Positions 36,293 through 45,639 are shown, counted from the first letter of the stretch. The stretch: 64,000 bases of DNA from Qipengyuania proteolytica (GCF_019711565.1 NZ_JAIGNN010000001.1:1240001-1304000); one strand, 5' to 3'. The notes: generated by a model not told the origin, from the sequence alone. A program made the numbers and translations.

Positions 36293-37543
36293 ATGCCCCG
36301 CCCGAATACGGCTTCCCTGCCGACCCATGAAGGTCTTGGAGAGCGTTTCCGCACTGCGCGCGCGCTGACCGAAGCGCTTGCCGCACCGCTGTCCGAAGCT
36401 GACGCCACCATACAGTCGATGGAGGACGCCTCCCCCGCCAAGTGGCACCTCGCGCATGTGACGTGGTTCTGGGAAACCTTCCTGCTGCGTGACCACCTCG
36501 ACGGATATGCCCTTTACGACGCGCGCTGGCCGTTCGTATTCAATTCCTATTACGAGGCCGAGGGTGCGCGGATCGCGCGGTTCTCTCGCGGGATGCTTTC
36601 GCGCCCGACCATGGGCGAGATCCTCGACTGGCGCGCGCATGTGGACAGGGCCATGGCACCGTTGTTTGAGCGCGCGGAACTGGCGCCGCTGATCGAGCTC
36701 GGCCTCGCGCATGAACAGCAGCACCAGGAATTGCTGCTCACCGATATCAAGAACGCGCTGTTCCGGAACCCCCTCGGCCCGGCGATGCGGGAGGAGGGGG
36801 CGCAATCGGCGTATCGACAGCCCGGCGGCTGGCACACGCACCCTGGCGGAATTGCCCGTGTGGGTCATCAGGAAGCGGGCTTCGCCTTCGACAATGAAGG
36901 CCCTGCGCATCGCGTGCTCGTGGAGCCCTTCGCCCTCTCGTCGCGCCTCGTTACCAATCGCGAATGGGCCGACTTCATCGCTGATGGCGGCTATGAGACC
37001 GCCTCGCTCTGGCTCTCCGACGGGTGGGGCTGGGTCAATGGCGAGGGCATCGGAGCGCCGCTCTACTGGCACGAGGACGAGCACTTCACCCATTGCGGCT
37101 GGCAGGCACGCGATCCCGACGCGCCGGTGACGCACGTTTCCTACTACGAGGCCGATGCCTTCGCGACATGGGCGGGTCTGCGCCTGCCGACCGAATTCGA
37201 ATGGGAAGCGATCGCGCGGGGGCAGGATGGCGAGGATGCGGCACACGATCCCACCGCGGGCAACCAGCTCGATAGCGCCGCGCCGCCCCTGCCTCGGGGC
37301 AGCGCAGGCCTGTTCGGGGATTGCTGGCAGTTCACCCGCTCCGCCTATCTGCCGTACCCGCGTTTCAAGCCGGCTGAAGGCGCCGTGGGCGAATACAACG
37401 GCAAGTTCATGAGTGGCCAGTTCGTGCTCAAGGGAGCCAGCTGCGCGACGGCGCGCGGGCATTCGCGCGCGTCCTATCGCAACTTCTTCTACCCCCACCA
37501 GCGCTGGCAGTTCACCGGCGTCCGGCTGGCAAAGGACCTGTGA
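36293..37543 (+). CDS. egtB: ergothioneine biosynthesis protein EgtB
   Basis: EgtB is a non-haem iron sulfoxide synthase that joins hercynine to a thiol donor. The 416-residue protein has an N-terminal DinB-like domain supplying the iron triad (His52, His140, His144; H-E-Q-Q-H-Q-E) and a C-terminal formylglycine-generating-enzyme fold ending Y-R-N-F-F-Y-P-x-x-R-W-Q-F-x-G-x-R-L. The ATG at 36293 has a GGAGGAGGGG ribosome site; the frame open upstream is not part of the gene. Its stop overlaps the egtD start (TGATG), so the two are coupled. Confidence 0.95.
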   Translation: MPRPNTASLPTHEGLGERFRTARALTEALAAPLSEADATIQSMEDASPAKWHLAHVTWFWETFLLRDHLDGYALYDARWPFVFNSYYEAEGARIARFSRGMLSRPTMGEILDWRAHVDRAMAPLFERAELAPLIELGLAHEQQHQELLLTDIKNALFRNPLGPAMREEGAQSAYRQPGGWHTHPGGIARVGHQEAGFAFDNEGPAHRVLVEPFALSSRLVTNREWADFIADGGYETASLWLSDGWGWVNGEGIGAPLYWHEDEHFTHCGWQARDPDAPVTHVSYYEADAFATWAGLRLPTEFEWEAIARGQDGEDAAHDPTAGNQLDSAAPPLPRGSAGLFGDCWQFTRSAYLPYPRFKPAEGAVGEYNGKFMSGQFVLKGASCATARGHSRASYRNFFYPHQRWQFTGVRLAKDL

Positions 37544-38541
37544 TGAAATCCGATACCGGCATCGCCATCGTCGACCGTGACGAGGACGGGGTGGACAAGG
37601 CCTTCCGCGCAGATGTCCTGTCCGGCCTGCGCCAGCACCAGAAGGCGGTTCCCGCGCGCTGGTTCTACGACGAGCGCGGCTCGCAGCTGTTCGAGCAGAT
37701 CACGCAGCTCGACGAATATTATCCCACCCGGGCAGAGACCGAGATCCTGCGCGAGCGTGGTGACGATTTCGCCCGCCTGATCGGTCCCGAACGGTCCGTG
37801 GTCGAGTTCGGCAGTGGCAGTTCGGTCAAGACGCCGCTGCTGCTCGAAGCCATCGACCCTGCCGCCTACGTACCGCTCGACATCTCGGGCGATTTCCTGC
37901 GCCAGTCGGCTGCTGCGCTGGCGGAAAAGTTTCCCGGAGTTCCGGTCCATCCGGTCGAGGCGGACTTCATGCGCAAGGTCGCCCTGCCGGACGCGGTCGC
38001 CCCGCTGAGGAAGCTGGGCTTTTTCCCCGGCTCGACCATCGGCAACATGGTCGCGCGCACGGCGGTCGACCTCCTTCGTTCGATGCGATCGACCCTCGGC
38101 GCGGACGAGGGGCACTTGCCGCTGCTGCTGATCGGCATGGACCTGGTGAAGGATCGCGACGTTCTCGAGGCCGCCTATGACGATGCGGCAGGCGTCACCG
38201 CGGCGTTCAACCTAAACCTTGCCGAGCGCATCAATCGCGAGCTGGGCGGGACCATCCCGACAGGTAAGCTCCGGCATGTGGCGCTGTGGAATGACGATTT
38301 TGCGCGGATCGAAATGCACCTGCGCGCCACCGAAGCGATCGCCTTTTCCGTGTCCGGGCACGATTTCGAAATGGCGGAAGGCGAGACCATCCATACCGAA
38401 AACAGCCACAAGTTCACCCGTCGCAGCGCCAATACTCTGCTGCTGGCGGGCGGCTGGACCCCGTTGCACCGCTGGACCGATAGCGCGAGGCGCTTCTCGC
38501 TGATCCTCGCCCGGGCGACCGAGCACCGCGACGCGCCCTGA
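37543..38541 (+). CDS. egtD: L-histidine N-alpha-methyltransferase EgtD
   Basis: EgtD trimethylates histidine to hercynine, the first step of ergothioneine synthesis. The 332-residue protein has F-Y-D-E-R-G-S-x-L-F, Y-Y-P-T-R-A-E, the SAM motif V-E-F-G-S-G-S-S-V-K-T and the conserved E-x-x-x-K-F-T near the C-terminus. EgtA, EgtC and EgtE homologues are not present nearby; alphaproteobacteria commonly have egtB-egtD alone and use cysteine or other enzymes for the remaining steps. Confidence 0.95.
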   Translation: MKSDTGIAIVDRDEDGVDKAFRADVLSGLRQHQKAVPARWFYDERGSQLFEQITQLDEYYPTRAETEILRERGDDFARLIGPERSVVEFGSGSSVKTPLLLEAIDPAAYVPLDISGDFLRQSAAALAEKFPGVPVHPVEADFMRKVALPDAVAPLRKLGFFPGSTIGNMVARTAVDLLRSMRSTLGADEGHLPLLLIGMDLVKDRDVLEAAYDDAAGVTAAFNLNLAERINRELGGTIPTGKLRHVALWNDDFARIEMHLRATEAIAFSVSGHDFEMAEGETIHTENSHKFTRRSANTLLLAGGWTPLHRWTDSARRFSLILARATEHRDAP

Positions 38542-38558
38542 TATTTGTCGCGCGCTTC

Positions 38559-39257
38559 ATGGACGCGTCATCGGTGGGTGCCTATATCGCTTCCATGGAC
38601 ATGAGTTCGGTCTTCAGCGCCCTGGCGGACACCTTGCGGGCGATTCCGCGCTCGGAACTGCTGATGGCGGCGGTCGCGGCGATGGTGATCGGCTGGATCG
38701 GCGCTTTTGCGGCCAAGCGCACGGCCTGGGGCAGCGTGATGCGCACGTTCAGTTCGATCGCGCTGGGCGTGATCCTGCTCACTGTCGTGCTGCAACTGTC
38801 TCGTTTCGACCCGCGCTTCGATGTCGCCGTCCCGCAGATCGGCTTGCCGGAACAGGTCGTGGCAGGCGGCGAAACCCGCATTCCGCTCGGGCCGGACGGC
38901 CATTACTGGGTGCGCGCCGAGGTAAACGGTGTGCCCGGCAATTTCATGATCGACACCGGCGCGACGTTGACGGCGATTTCGGCGCCGCTCGCCGAGCAGG
39001 CGGGGCTGGCGCCGCGCCGTGGCGGCATCCCGATCATGCTCGGGACCGCTAACGGGACGATCCAGGCGCATGTCGCCACCGTCGACAGCCTGGTGCTCGG
39101 CAATATTCGCGCTACCGGGACCGATGCCGCGATTGCCGAGAGTTTCGGCGACTTCAATGTGATCGGCATGAACGTGCTTGCGCGCCTCGGTTCGTGGCGG
39201 GTGGAGGAGGGGACCTTGATCCTCGTCCCCAAGGCGGAAGACCGGATCGACCCGTGA
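38559..39257 (+). CDS. retropepsin-like aspartyl protease, membrane anchored
   Basis: The 232-residue protein has two N-terminal membrane segments (about residues 35-52 and 62-80) and a C-terminal single-lobe aspartyl protease domain with F-M-I-D-T-G-A-T (Asp132) and the downstream hydrophobic-Gly V-I-G-M-N. It belongs to the TIGR02281-type clan AA family of alphaproteobacteria, thought to act in the periplasm as a dimer; the natural substrate is unknown. Two ATG starts (38559 and 38595) lack clear ribosome sites; I use the first. Confidence 0.85.
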   Translation: MDASSVGAYIASMDMSSVFSALADTLRAIPRSELLMAAVAAMVIGWIGAFAAKRTAWGSVMRTFSSIALGVILLTVVLQLSRFDPRFDVAVPQIGLPEQVVAGGETRIPLGPDGHYWVRAEVNGVPGNFMIDTGATLTAISAPLAEQAGLAPRRGGIPIMLGTANGTIQAHVATVDSLVLGNIRATGTDAAIAESFGDFNVIGMNVLARLGSWRVEEGTLILVPKAEDRIDP

Positions 39258-39297
39258 GGGTTTGACCGCGCAAGGGTTCGCGGTATGCGGGGCAGCG

Positions 39298-40044
39298 ATG
39301 GCCAGCCAGCATACGCTCCCGTCGCCGCCCTCGCTGCATGAGCTGCTCGCTCGCGGCCCGGTCGCGCTGTTTGTCGATTTCGACGGCACGCTGGTGGAGA
39401 TTGCGCCGGATCCCGACGCGATCCGTGTGCCGCGAACTTTGGCCGCCAACATCGTCGGCCTGCGAGATCGGCTCGGGGGGCGTCTCGCCATCGTCAGCGG
39501 GCGCGCCCTGCGCGACCTTGAGGGGCACACAGGACCGCTCGATGTCGCGCGCGCAGGTTCGCACGGGGCGCACCGCGTCCACGCCGATGGCGCGATTGCC
39601 GGCAGCGAGCCGCCAGCCCTTCCCGAGGCGGTGGTGGAGCAACTGCAGACTTTTGCCGCATCGCAGGGCCTGCGCTACGAGACCAAGGCGCACGGCGGGG
39701 CTCTGCATTACCGCTCGCGGCCCGAATGCGAGGACGCGGTGCAGGCCTTCGCGAACCGGATCGCCGGTGACGCGGGGCTGGTCGTGAAGCGGGGCAAGGC
39801 GGTCGCCGAACTGGTCCATCCCGGCGCCGACAAGGCCGGCGCCGTGCGCGCGTTCATGGCGCTGGAGCCCTTTGCCGGCGCGACGCCAATCTTCATCGGT
39901 GACGACGTGACCGACGAAGACGGCTTTGCCGGTGCAATCGAATTCGGCGGTTTCGGGGTGGCGGTCGGCGAACGCATCAGCGACAAGGCACGATACCGCC
40001 TCGACAGCGTTACCGCAGTGCACAACTGGCTGGAGATCCGATGA
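39298..40044 (+). CDS. otsB: trehalose-6-phosphate phosphatase
   Basis: OtsB is a HAD phosphatase that converts trehalose-6-phosphate to trehalose. The 248-residue product has D-F-D-G-T-L (Asp27 nucleophile, Asp29) at the N-terminus and the C-terminal G-D-D-V-T-D-E-D loop. I prefer ATG 39298; a TTG twelve codons upstream is the alternative. Its stop overlaps the GH15 gene by ATGA, opening a coupled operon. Confidence 0.93.
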   Translation: MASQHTLPSPPSLHELLARGPVALFVDFDGTLVEIAPDPDAIRVPRTLAANIVGLRDRLGGRLAIVSGRALRDLEGHTGPLDVARAGSHGAHRVHADGAIAGSEPPALPEAVVEQLQTFAASQGLRYETKAHGGALHYRSRPECEDAVQAFANRIAGDAGLVVKRGKAVAELVHPGADKAGAVRAFMALEPFAGATPIFIGDDVTDEDGFAGAIEFGGFGVAVGERISDKARYRLDSVTAVHNWLEIR

Positions 40045-41825
40045 CCGCAAACCTCGAACTGTCGCCCATCGGCAATTGCCAGGTCAGTGCGCTGGTGGAC
40101 GAGGAGGGCGGTTTCGTCTGGGGCTGCGTCCCGCGCGTCGACGGGGACCCGGTGTTCTGCTCGCTGCTCAATGGCGATGCGCGCGACCGGGGCATATGGC
40201 GTTTCGAGCTGGAAAGGCAGGTCCGCGCGAGCCAGCGTTACGAGCGCAACACGGCGATCCTCGTCACCCGCCTCGAAGCCGAGGATGGCAGCGCGGTCGA
40301 GATCAGCGATTTCGCACCGCGGTACGAAGGCTCGGGCCGCATGTACCGCCCGGTCGCCTACAGCCGGATCGTTCGCCCCGTGGCAGGGGCCCCGCGCCTC
40401 AAGGTCGTCCTCAAGCCGATGCGCAGTTACGGCGAGGAACTCGCCGCAACCACCAACGGCACCAACCATGTTCGCTATCTCGTCGGTCCGCAGGCCCTGC
40501 GCCTCTCGACGGACGCGCCCGTGGGCTACATCCTCGAGGAGCGCTTCTACAGGGTCGAAAGCGACCAGCACTTCTTCCTCGGCCCGGACGAGCCCTTCGT
40601 CGGCAATATCCGCAGCGAAGTCCGGCGGATGGAGGCGAATACCGCAAAATACTGGCAGCACTGGGTACGCGGCTTGCACATCCCGCTCGAATGGCAGGAG
40701 GAGGTCATTCGCGCGGCCATCGCGCTGAAGCTGTGCCAGCACGAGGAAACGGGGGCGATCGTCGCCGCGCTGACGACCTCGATTCCCGAGGCACCCGGCA
40801 GCCAGCGCAACTGGGACTACCGCTACTGCTGGATTCGCGACAGCTACTACACCGTGCAGGCGCTCAACCGGCTGGGCGCGCTCGATGTGCTGGAAAAGTA
40901 CCTCGCCTACCTGCGCAATATCGTCGACCAGGCGCGTGGCGGGCAGATCCAGCCGCTTTACTCGGTGATGGGAGCACAGGAGCTGCACGAGTTCGAAGCG
41001 GGCAATCTTGCCGGCTATCGCGGCATGGGTCCGGTGCGCGTCGGCAACGCTGCCTACAAGCAGGTGCAATACGACTGTTACGGCCAGATAGTCATGCCGA
41101 CCGCGCAGGCCTTCTTCGACCACCGCCTGCTGCGGATGGCGGACGAGACCGATTTCGCGCATCTCGAAGAGGTCGGCGAGGCAGCGTGGCTCAAGCACGA
41201 CAAGCCCGACGCCGGTCTGTGGGAATTCCGCACCCGGCAGGAGGTGCACACCTATTCCGCCGTCATGTGCTGGGCCGCCTGCGACCGGCTGGCCAATGTC
41301 GCCGCGCAGCTCGGCAAGGGTGATCGCGTCATGTTCTGGAAACAGCGCGCCGACACGATTCGCCAGACCATCGAGGCCAATGCCTGGAAGGAAGACGGCG
41401 AGCATTACGGCGCCAGCTTCGAGAACGGCTATCTCGACGCCAGCCTGCTGCAGATGATCGAGCTGCGTTATCTCAAGCCGACCGACGAGCGTTTCCGCAA
41501 GACATTCGCCGCCATCGAGCGCGACTTGCGCCGCGGCGACCACATGCTGCGCTATGCCGCCGAGGACGACTTCGGCGCGCCGGAAACCGCCTTCAACGTG
41601 TGCACCTTCTGGCTGATCGAAGCGCTCGCGCTGGTCGAGCGGAAGGGGGAGGCGCGCGAAATTTTCTGCGCGATGCTGAGCCACACGACCCGCTCGGGCC
41701 TGCTCAGCGAAGATCTCGATTACGACACGGGCGAGCTGTGGGGGAACTTCCCCCAGACCTACTCGCTGGTAGGTATAATCAATTGTGCCGGTCTTTTGAG
41801 CAAACCCTGGAGCGAAGTCCGCTGA
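40041..41825 (+). CDS. glycoside hydrolase family 15 protein (glucoamylase/trehalase-like)
   Basis: The 594-residue cytoplasmic protein is a GH15 enzyme: an N-terminal beta domain, then an (alpha/alpha)6 barrel with W-D-Y-R-Y-C-W-I-R-D (258-267), G-L-W-E-F-R (general acid Glu395) and E-L-W-G-N-F-P-Q-T-Y-S (general base Glu565). Members include glucoamylase-like enzymes and trehalases. Sitting between otsB and otsA, it is likely a trehalase or glucan hydrolase linked to trehalose. It overlaps otsB by four bases and otsA by four (CTGA). Confidence 0.92.
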   Translation: MTANLELSPIGNCQVSALVDEEGGFVWGCVPRVDGDPVFCSLLNGDARDRGIWRFELERQVRASQRYERNTAILVTRLEAEDGSAVEISDFAPRYEGSGRMYRPVAYSRIVRPVAGAPRLKVVLKPMRSYGEELAATTNGTNHVRYLVGPQALRLSTDAPVGYILEERFYRVESDQHFFLGPDEPFVGNIRSEVRRMEANTAKYWQHWVRGLHIPLEWQEEVIRAAIALKLCQHEETGAIVAALTTSIPEAPGSQRNWDYRYCWIRDSYYTVQALNRLGALDVLEKYLAYLRNIVDQARGGQIQPLYSVMGAQELHEFEAGNLAGYRGMGPVRVGNAAYKQVQYDCYGQIVMPTAQAFFDHRLLRMADETDFAHLEEVGEAAWLKHDKPDAGLWEFRTRQEVHTYSAVMCWAACDRLANVAAQLGKGDRVMFWKQRADTIRQTIEANAWKEDGEHYGASFENGYLDASLLQMIELRYLKPTDERFRKTFAAIERDLRRGDHMLRYAAEDDFGAPETAFNVCTFWLIEALALVERKGEAREIFCAMLSHTTRSGLLSEDLDYDTGELWGNFPQTYSLVGIINCAGLLSKPWSEVR

Positions 41826-43207
41826 GTGGTGATCCACGCCTTGTCGTCATCTCGAACCGCGTCGCGGTGCCCAAGGCACGCGGTGCGGCAGGGGCGCAGG
41901 GCGGACTGGCAGGTGCCTTGCACGCGGCCCTGAAGGACCGCGAGGGCCTGTGGTTCGGCTGGTCGGGCGAGGAGAGCGAGAGCGGCCGGACCGGCCATGT
42001 CGATACGCAGACCAATGACGGCGTGACCACCGCTACCATCGACCTGTCGCAGCGCGACATCGACGAATATTACAATGGCTATGCCAATTCGACGCTGTGG
42101 CCGCTGTTCCACTATCGCCTCGACCTAGCAGAATACGAGCGCGAAACGGGGAAGGGGTACGAGCGGGTCAACGAACGCTTCGCCGATCTCGCCGCGCCGC
42201 TGATCGAACCCGACGACGTCGTCTGGGTCCATGACTATCACCTCATCCCCCTTGGCGAGCGTCTGCGTTCGCGCGGGCTAAAGAACCGGATCGGGTTCTT
42301 CCTCCATATCCCCTGGCCGGCTACCCGGCTGTTTGTCTCGTTGCCGTACCACGAGCGGCTGGTGCACACGATGCTGCACTATGACCTGATCGGGTTCCAG
42401 ACGAAGGAATGGCTCGACAGCTTCCTCCATTATTGTCGCACGGAACTGGGCGCGCAGGTCGATGAGGATAGCGGCAGCATCACGCTCGATGGCCGGACGA
42501 CCATGGCGCGCGCTTATCCCATCGGGATCGACTGGGACCATTTCAGCAAACTCGGCGAAACCGGAGAAGCGCGGCAGGCCCAGCAGCGGCTGATGAGTTC
42601 CACCCGCAGGCGTGCCGCGATGATTGGGGTCGACCGGCTCGATTATTCCAAAGGCATTCCCGAGCGCATCGACGGCATCGGCCGTTTCTTCGACCGCCAT
42701 CCGGACAGGGCGCGTGATCTGGTTTTCATCCAGATCGCTCCGCCGAGCCGCGAAGACGTTGAAAGCTATCAGGAAATTCGCGAGGAACTGGAACAGAAGT
42801 GTGGCCAGATCAACGGCGCGCGGTCCGAAGTCGACATGGTGCCGATCCGATACGTCAATCGTGGTTACAGCCACGAAGAGTTGTTCGGTTTTTTCCGCGG
42901 CTCGAGGATCGGACTCGTCACGCCCTTGCGAGACGGGATGAATCTGGTCGCGAAGGAATATGTCGCGGCGCAGGACCCCGACGATCCGGGCGTGCTGATC
43001 CTGTCGCGATTTGCCGGCGCGGCAGCGCAGCTCAAAGACGCACTGCTCGTCAATCCGCATAGCCCCGACGATATCGCGCATGCGATTGGGAAGGCGCTCG
43101 ATATGCCGCTGGCGGAGCGCAAGGCGCGCTACGAAGCAATGGTGGTGAGCGTGCGCGAGGAGAACGTGCAGGCCTGGACCGTCGATTTCCTGCGCGATCT
43201 CGGCTAG
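41822..43207 (+). CDS. otsA: trehalose-6-phosphate synthase
   Basis: OtsA joins UDP-glucose and glucose-6-phosphate. The protein (461 residues from here) keeps L-V-V-I-S-N-R-V at the N-terminus, the glycine loop Q-G-G-L-A, V-W-V-H-D-Y-H-L, G-V-D-R-L-D-Y-S-K-G-I and L-V-T-P-L-R-D-G-M-N-L-V-A-K-E. No ATG, GTG or TTG exists between the GH15 stop and the S-N-R-V motif. The likely start is CTG at 41822, with GGAG ten bases upstream, overlapping the GH15 stop as CTGA. A TTG at 41783 is the alternative. The 3' end overlaps a convergent receiver gene by four bases. Confidence 0.92.
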   Translation: MSGDPRLVVISNRVAVPKARGAAGAQGGLAGALHAALKDREGLWFGWSGEESESGRTGHVDTQTNDGVTTATIDLSQRDIDEYYNGYANSTLWPLFHYRLDLAEYERETGKGYERVNERFADLAAPLIEPDDVVWVHDYHLIPLGERLRSRGLKNRIGFFLHIPWPATRLFVSLPYHERLVHTMLHYDLIGFQTKEWLDSFLHYCRTELGAQVDEDSGSITLDGRTTMARAYPIGIDWDHFSKLGETGEARQAQQRLMSSTRRRAAMIGVDRLDYSKGIPERIDGIGRFFDRHPDRARDLVFIQIAPPSREDVESYQEIREELEQKCGQINGARSEVDMVPIRYVNRGYSHEELFGFFRGSRIGLVTPLRDGMNLVAKEYVAAQDPDDPGVLILSRFAGAAAQLKDALLVNPHSPDDIAHAIGKALDMPLAERKARYEAMVVSVREENVQAWTVDFLRDLG

Positions 43208-43662
43208 ATCGAGCGGCGGACGCGGTCCAACTCGCTACGTCCGCGGTTGTTGTTTTCCATGACTTCGCGCAGGTCGCGGTGGGCCGGACGCCCTTCGCGC
43301 GACATCAGTACGAGATTGACCGTGTGGAGCAGGAACCGCTCGACGAAAGGCTTGCGGATGTAAGCCTGCGCCCCGCCATAGAGCGCGGAGGCCTCGTCCT
43401 CCGCTCCCTGGATCGCGGTAAACATGATCACCGGAAGATCGTAATGCCGCTGCGATCCGCGGATCTCGCGCAGCACCTGCTTGCCGGTCAGGCCGGGCAT
43501 GTCCTGATCGAGCAGCAACAGGTCCGGCCGCCGCCATTTGAGCAGGTCGAGCACTTTCGAACCATCGGTCACCCAGCCGCAGGCATGACCCGCGCCGATC
43601 AGGATGTTCGCCGCCAGCTCCGCCACGATCTCGTCGTCGTCGACGATCAGGATATGCGCCAT
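43204..43662 (-). CDS. response regulator receiver protein
   Basis: The 152-residue protein is essentially one receiver domain: D-D-D at 8-10, phospho-acceptor Asp52 in L-L-D-Q-D-M-P-G, Thr82 in M-F-T-A and Lys104 in R-K-P-F. A short basic tail (N-N-N-R-G-R...) follows and no output domain is visible, as in CheY/DivK-type proteins. No histidine kinase is adjacent. ATG at 43660-43662 follows GAGG. The longer open frame upstream is not coding. Confidence 0.88.
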   Translation of the reverse strand: MAHILIVDDDEIVAELAANILIGAGHACGWVTDGSKVLDLLKWRRPDLLLLDQDMPGLTGKQVLREIRGSQRHYDLPVIMFTAIQGAEDEASALYGGAQAYIRKPFVERFLLHTVNLVLMSREGRPAHRDLREVMENNNRGRSELDRVRRSI

Positions 43663-43807
43663 GTCTGCCTCGCCTTCCGGTTGCGATGATGGGCGCAGGC
43701 TAGAGGGACGGGGTGCAGGCCGCCTATCCGGCGCACTACGTAGCAACGCGCATGGCGGGGTCGCGAGCATGTTGTGCCGGCGGGCGCGGCCTGCCATTGC
43801 AGCGCGC

Positions 43808-44587
43808 ATGATTCCCGATCCCTTTCTCGAGACCACCGGCATCCACAATTTCCGCGATTTCGGCGGGTGGGAGACCGACGACGGAGCGAGGGTGAAGACC
43901 GGGCTGTTGTGGCGCTCGGGCCAGCATGTCGGCGCCACCGATGCCGACCTCGCGGCGATGGACGCGCTCGGCATCCGTACCGTGATCGACCTTCGCGGAG
44001 AGAGCGAGCGCGAGCGCAACCCCTGTCGCCGCAGCGACGCGTTCGCAGCGGAGGTGCTGTTCTACGATGGCGAGACCACGTCGAGCCCGCCGCACATGGA
44101 CATCGACGACAGCGTCACCACCGCCGAATTCGCGCGCCAGCGCATGCTCGCGGTCTACACCCGTATGCCGCGCAACCCGGCGATGATCGCCATGTTCGGC
44201 CGCTATTTCCGCGCCCTGGACGAACGCGACGGAGCGAGCCTCGTGCATTGCTTCGCGGGCAAGGACCGCACCGGGGTCGCCGCGATGCTGGTGCTCCATG
44301 TGCTCGGGGTCGATCGCGAGCGGCAGATGGCCGAGTTCCTGCGCACCAATGATGCGCCGACGCTGACCGTGCTGCGGGACCAGTCGGTGCCAGGCATCGA
44401 AGAGCGGTTGGGGCGCACGCTCGACGAGGAGGCGGTCATGGCGCTGCTCGGCGTGCGCGAAGAGTATCTCGAGACATGGTGGAGCGAGGTCGAGGCCGAA
44501 TACGGCTCGCTCGACAGCTTCCTCGACGGGCATTTAGGTGTGGATGAGGCGATGCGCGAGCGGTTGAGGTCGCGGTTCCTCGCGTGA
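43808..44587 (+). CDS. tyrosine-protein phosphatase family protein
   Basis: The 259-residue protein has N-F-R-D-F-G-G near the start and the phosphatase loop H-C-F-A-G-K-D-R-T-G (Cys148 to Arg154), i.e. C-x5-R, of the Y_phosphatase3 (MptpB-like) family, which hydrolyses phosphotyrosine and sometimes phosphoinositides. No signal peptide is visible. ATG 43808 is used; ATG 43769 adds a non-conserved arginine-rich segment. It is divergent from the receiver gene. Confidence 0.88.
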   Translation: MIPDPFLETTGIHNFRDFGGWETDDGARVKTGLLWRSGQHVGATDADLAAMDALGIRTVIDLRGESERERNPCRRSDAFAAEVLFYDGETTSSPPHMDIDDSVTTAEFARQRMLAVYTRMPRNPAMIAMFGRYFRALDERDGASLVHCFAGKDRTGVAAMLVLHVLGVDRERQMAEFLRTNDAPTLTVLRDQSVPGIEERLGRTLDEEAVMALLGVREEYLETWWSEVEAEYGSLDSFLDGHLGVDEAMRERLRSRFLA

Positions 44588-44649
44588 CTCTGCCGCCGAG
44601 GCTTCCCATATAGCGGCGACACCGATTCCAGACTGACGGATTGAACGAC

Positions 44650-45633
44650 ATGGCTACCCATCGCACCAAGATGCTCATCATCGGCTCCGGCCCGGCCGGC
44701 TATTCCGCCGCGATCTACGCGGCGCGCGCGATGATGGAGCCGATCGTGGTGCAGGGCCTGCAACCGGGAGGCCAGCTGACCATCACTACCGATGTCGAGA
44801 ACTATCCCGGCTTCGCCGACGTCGTCCAGGGTCCATGGCTGATGGAGCAGATGCAGAAGCAGGCGGAACACGTCGGCACGCGGATGATGTGGGACACGAT
44901 CGTCGATGTCGATTTTTCCAGGGGTTCGCCCTTCATTGCCAAGGGCGACAGCGGCGACGAGTATGTCGCCGACGTGGTCGTGATCTGCACCGGGGCGCAG
45001 GCCAAGTGGCTCGGCGTTCCGGGCGAGATGGAGCTGGGCGGCAAGGGCGTCAGCGCCTGCGCGACCTGCGACGGGTTCTTCTACCGCGGCAAGAAGGTCG
45101 CGGTGATCGGCGGCGGCAACACTGCGGTCGAAGAGGCACTGTACCTGACCAACCACTCCGACGATGTGACCCTGATCCATCGCCGTGACGAGCTGCGCGC
45201 CGAGAAGATCCTTCAGGAGCGCCTGCTCAACCACCCGAAGATCACCGTGCTGTGGAACAAGACCGTGGACAGCTTCCAGGCCGGCCCGACCGGCGCGCTC
45301 GGCCATCTCAACCTGCGTGATACCGTCACCGGGGAAGCGAGCGAATTCGCCACCGACGGCGCTTTCGTCGCGATCGGCCATGCGCCTGCGACCGAACTGT
45401 TCAAGGGCAAGCTGCCGATGGACGAGAGCGGCTACCTGCTCACCGAGCCCGGCTCGCCGAAGACCGAAATCCCGGGCGTCTTCGCGGCGGGCGACGTGAC
45501 CGACCATGTCTATCGTCAGGCGGTTACCGCAGCGGGCATGGGCTGCATGGCCGCGCTCGATGCCGAGCGGTTCCTCGCCAACCTCGAGATCGACGCGGAC
45601 GGCCACGCCCACGCAGTCGAAGCCGCCGAATAG
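44650..45633 (+). CDS. trxB: thioredoxin reductase
   Basis: TrxB passes electrons from NADPH through FAD to thioredoxin. The 327-residue protein has the FAD motif G-S-G-P-A-G-Y-S-A-A, the redox C-A-T-C-D (Cys137, Cys140), the NADPH motif G-G-G-N-T-A and the C-terminal G-D-V. A TTG three codons upstream is less likely than this ATG. A hairpin without T-tract lies between it and the convergent MAPEG gene. Confidence 0.95.
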   Translation: MATHRTKMLIIGSGPAGYSAAIYAARAMMEPIVVQGLQPGGQLTITTDVENYPGFADVVQGPWLMEQMQKQAEHVGTRMMWDTIVDVDFSRGSPFIAKGDSGDEYVADVVVICTGAQAKWLGVPGEMELGGKGVSACATCDGFFYRGKKVAVIGGGNTAVEEALYLTNHSDDVTLIHRRDELRAEKILQERLLNHPKITVLWNKTVDSFQAGPTGALGHLNLRDTVTGEASEFATDGAFVAIGHAPATELFKGKLPMDESGYLLTEPGSPKTEIPGVFAAGDVTDHVYRQAVTAAGMGCMAALDAERFLANLEIDADGHAHAVEAAE

Positions 45634-45639
45634 CAGGAA

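Noticed and set aside
39708..41837. A 709-codon open frame antisense to the GH15 gene
   Set aside because: Composition artefact. The plus strand has the GH15 catalytic motifs and coupled overlaps on both sides.
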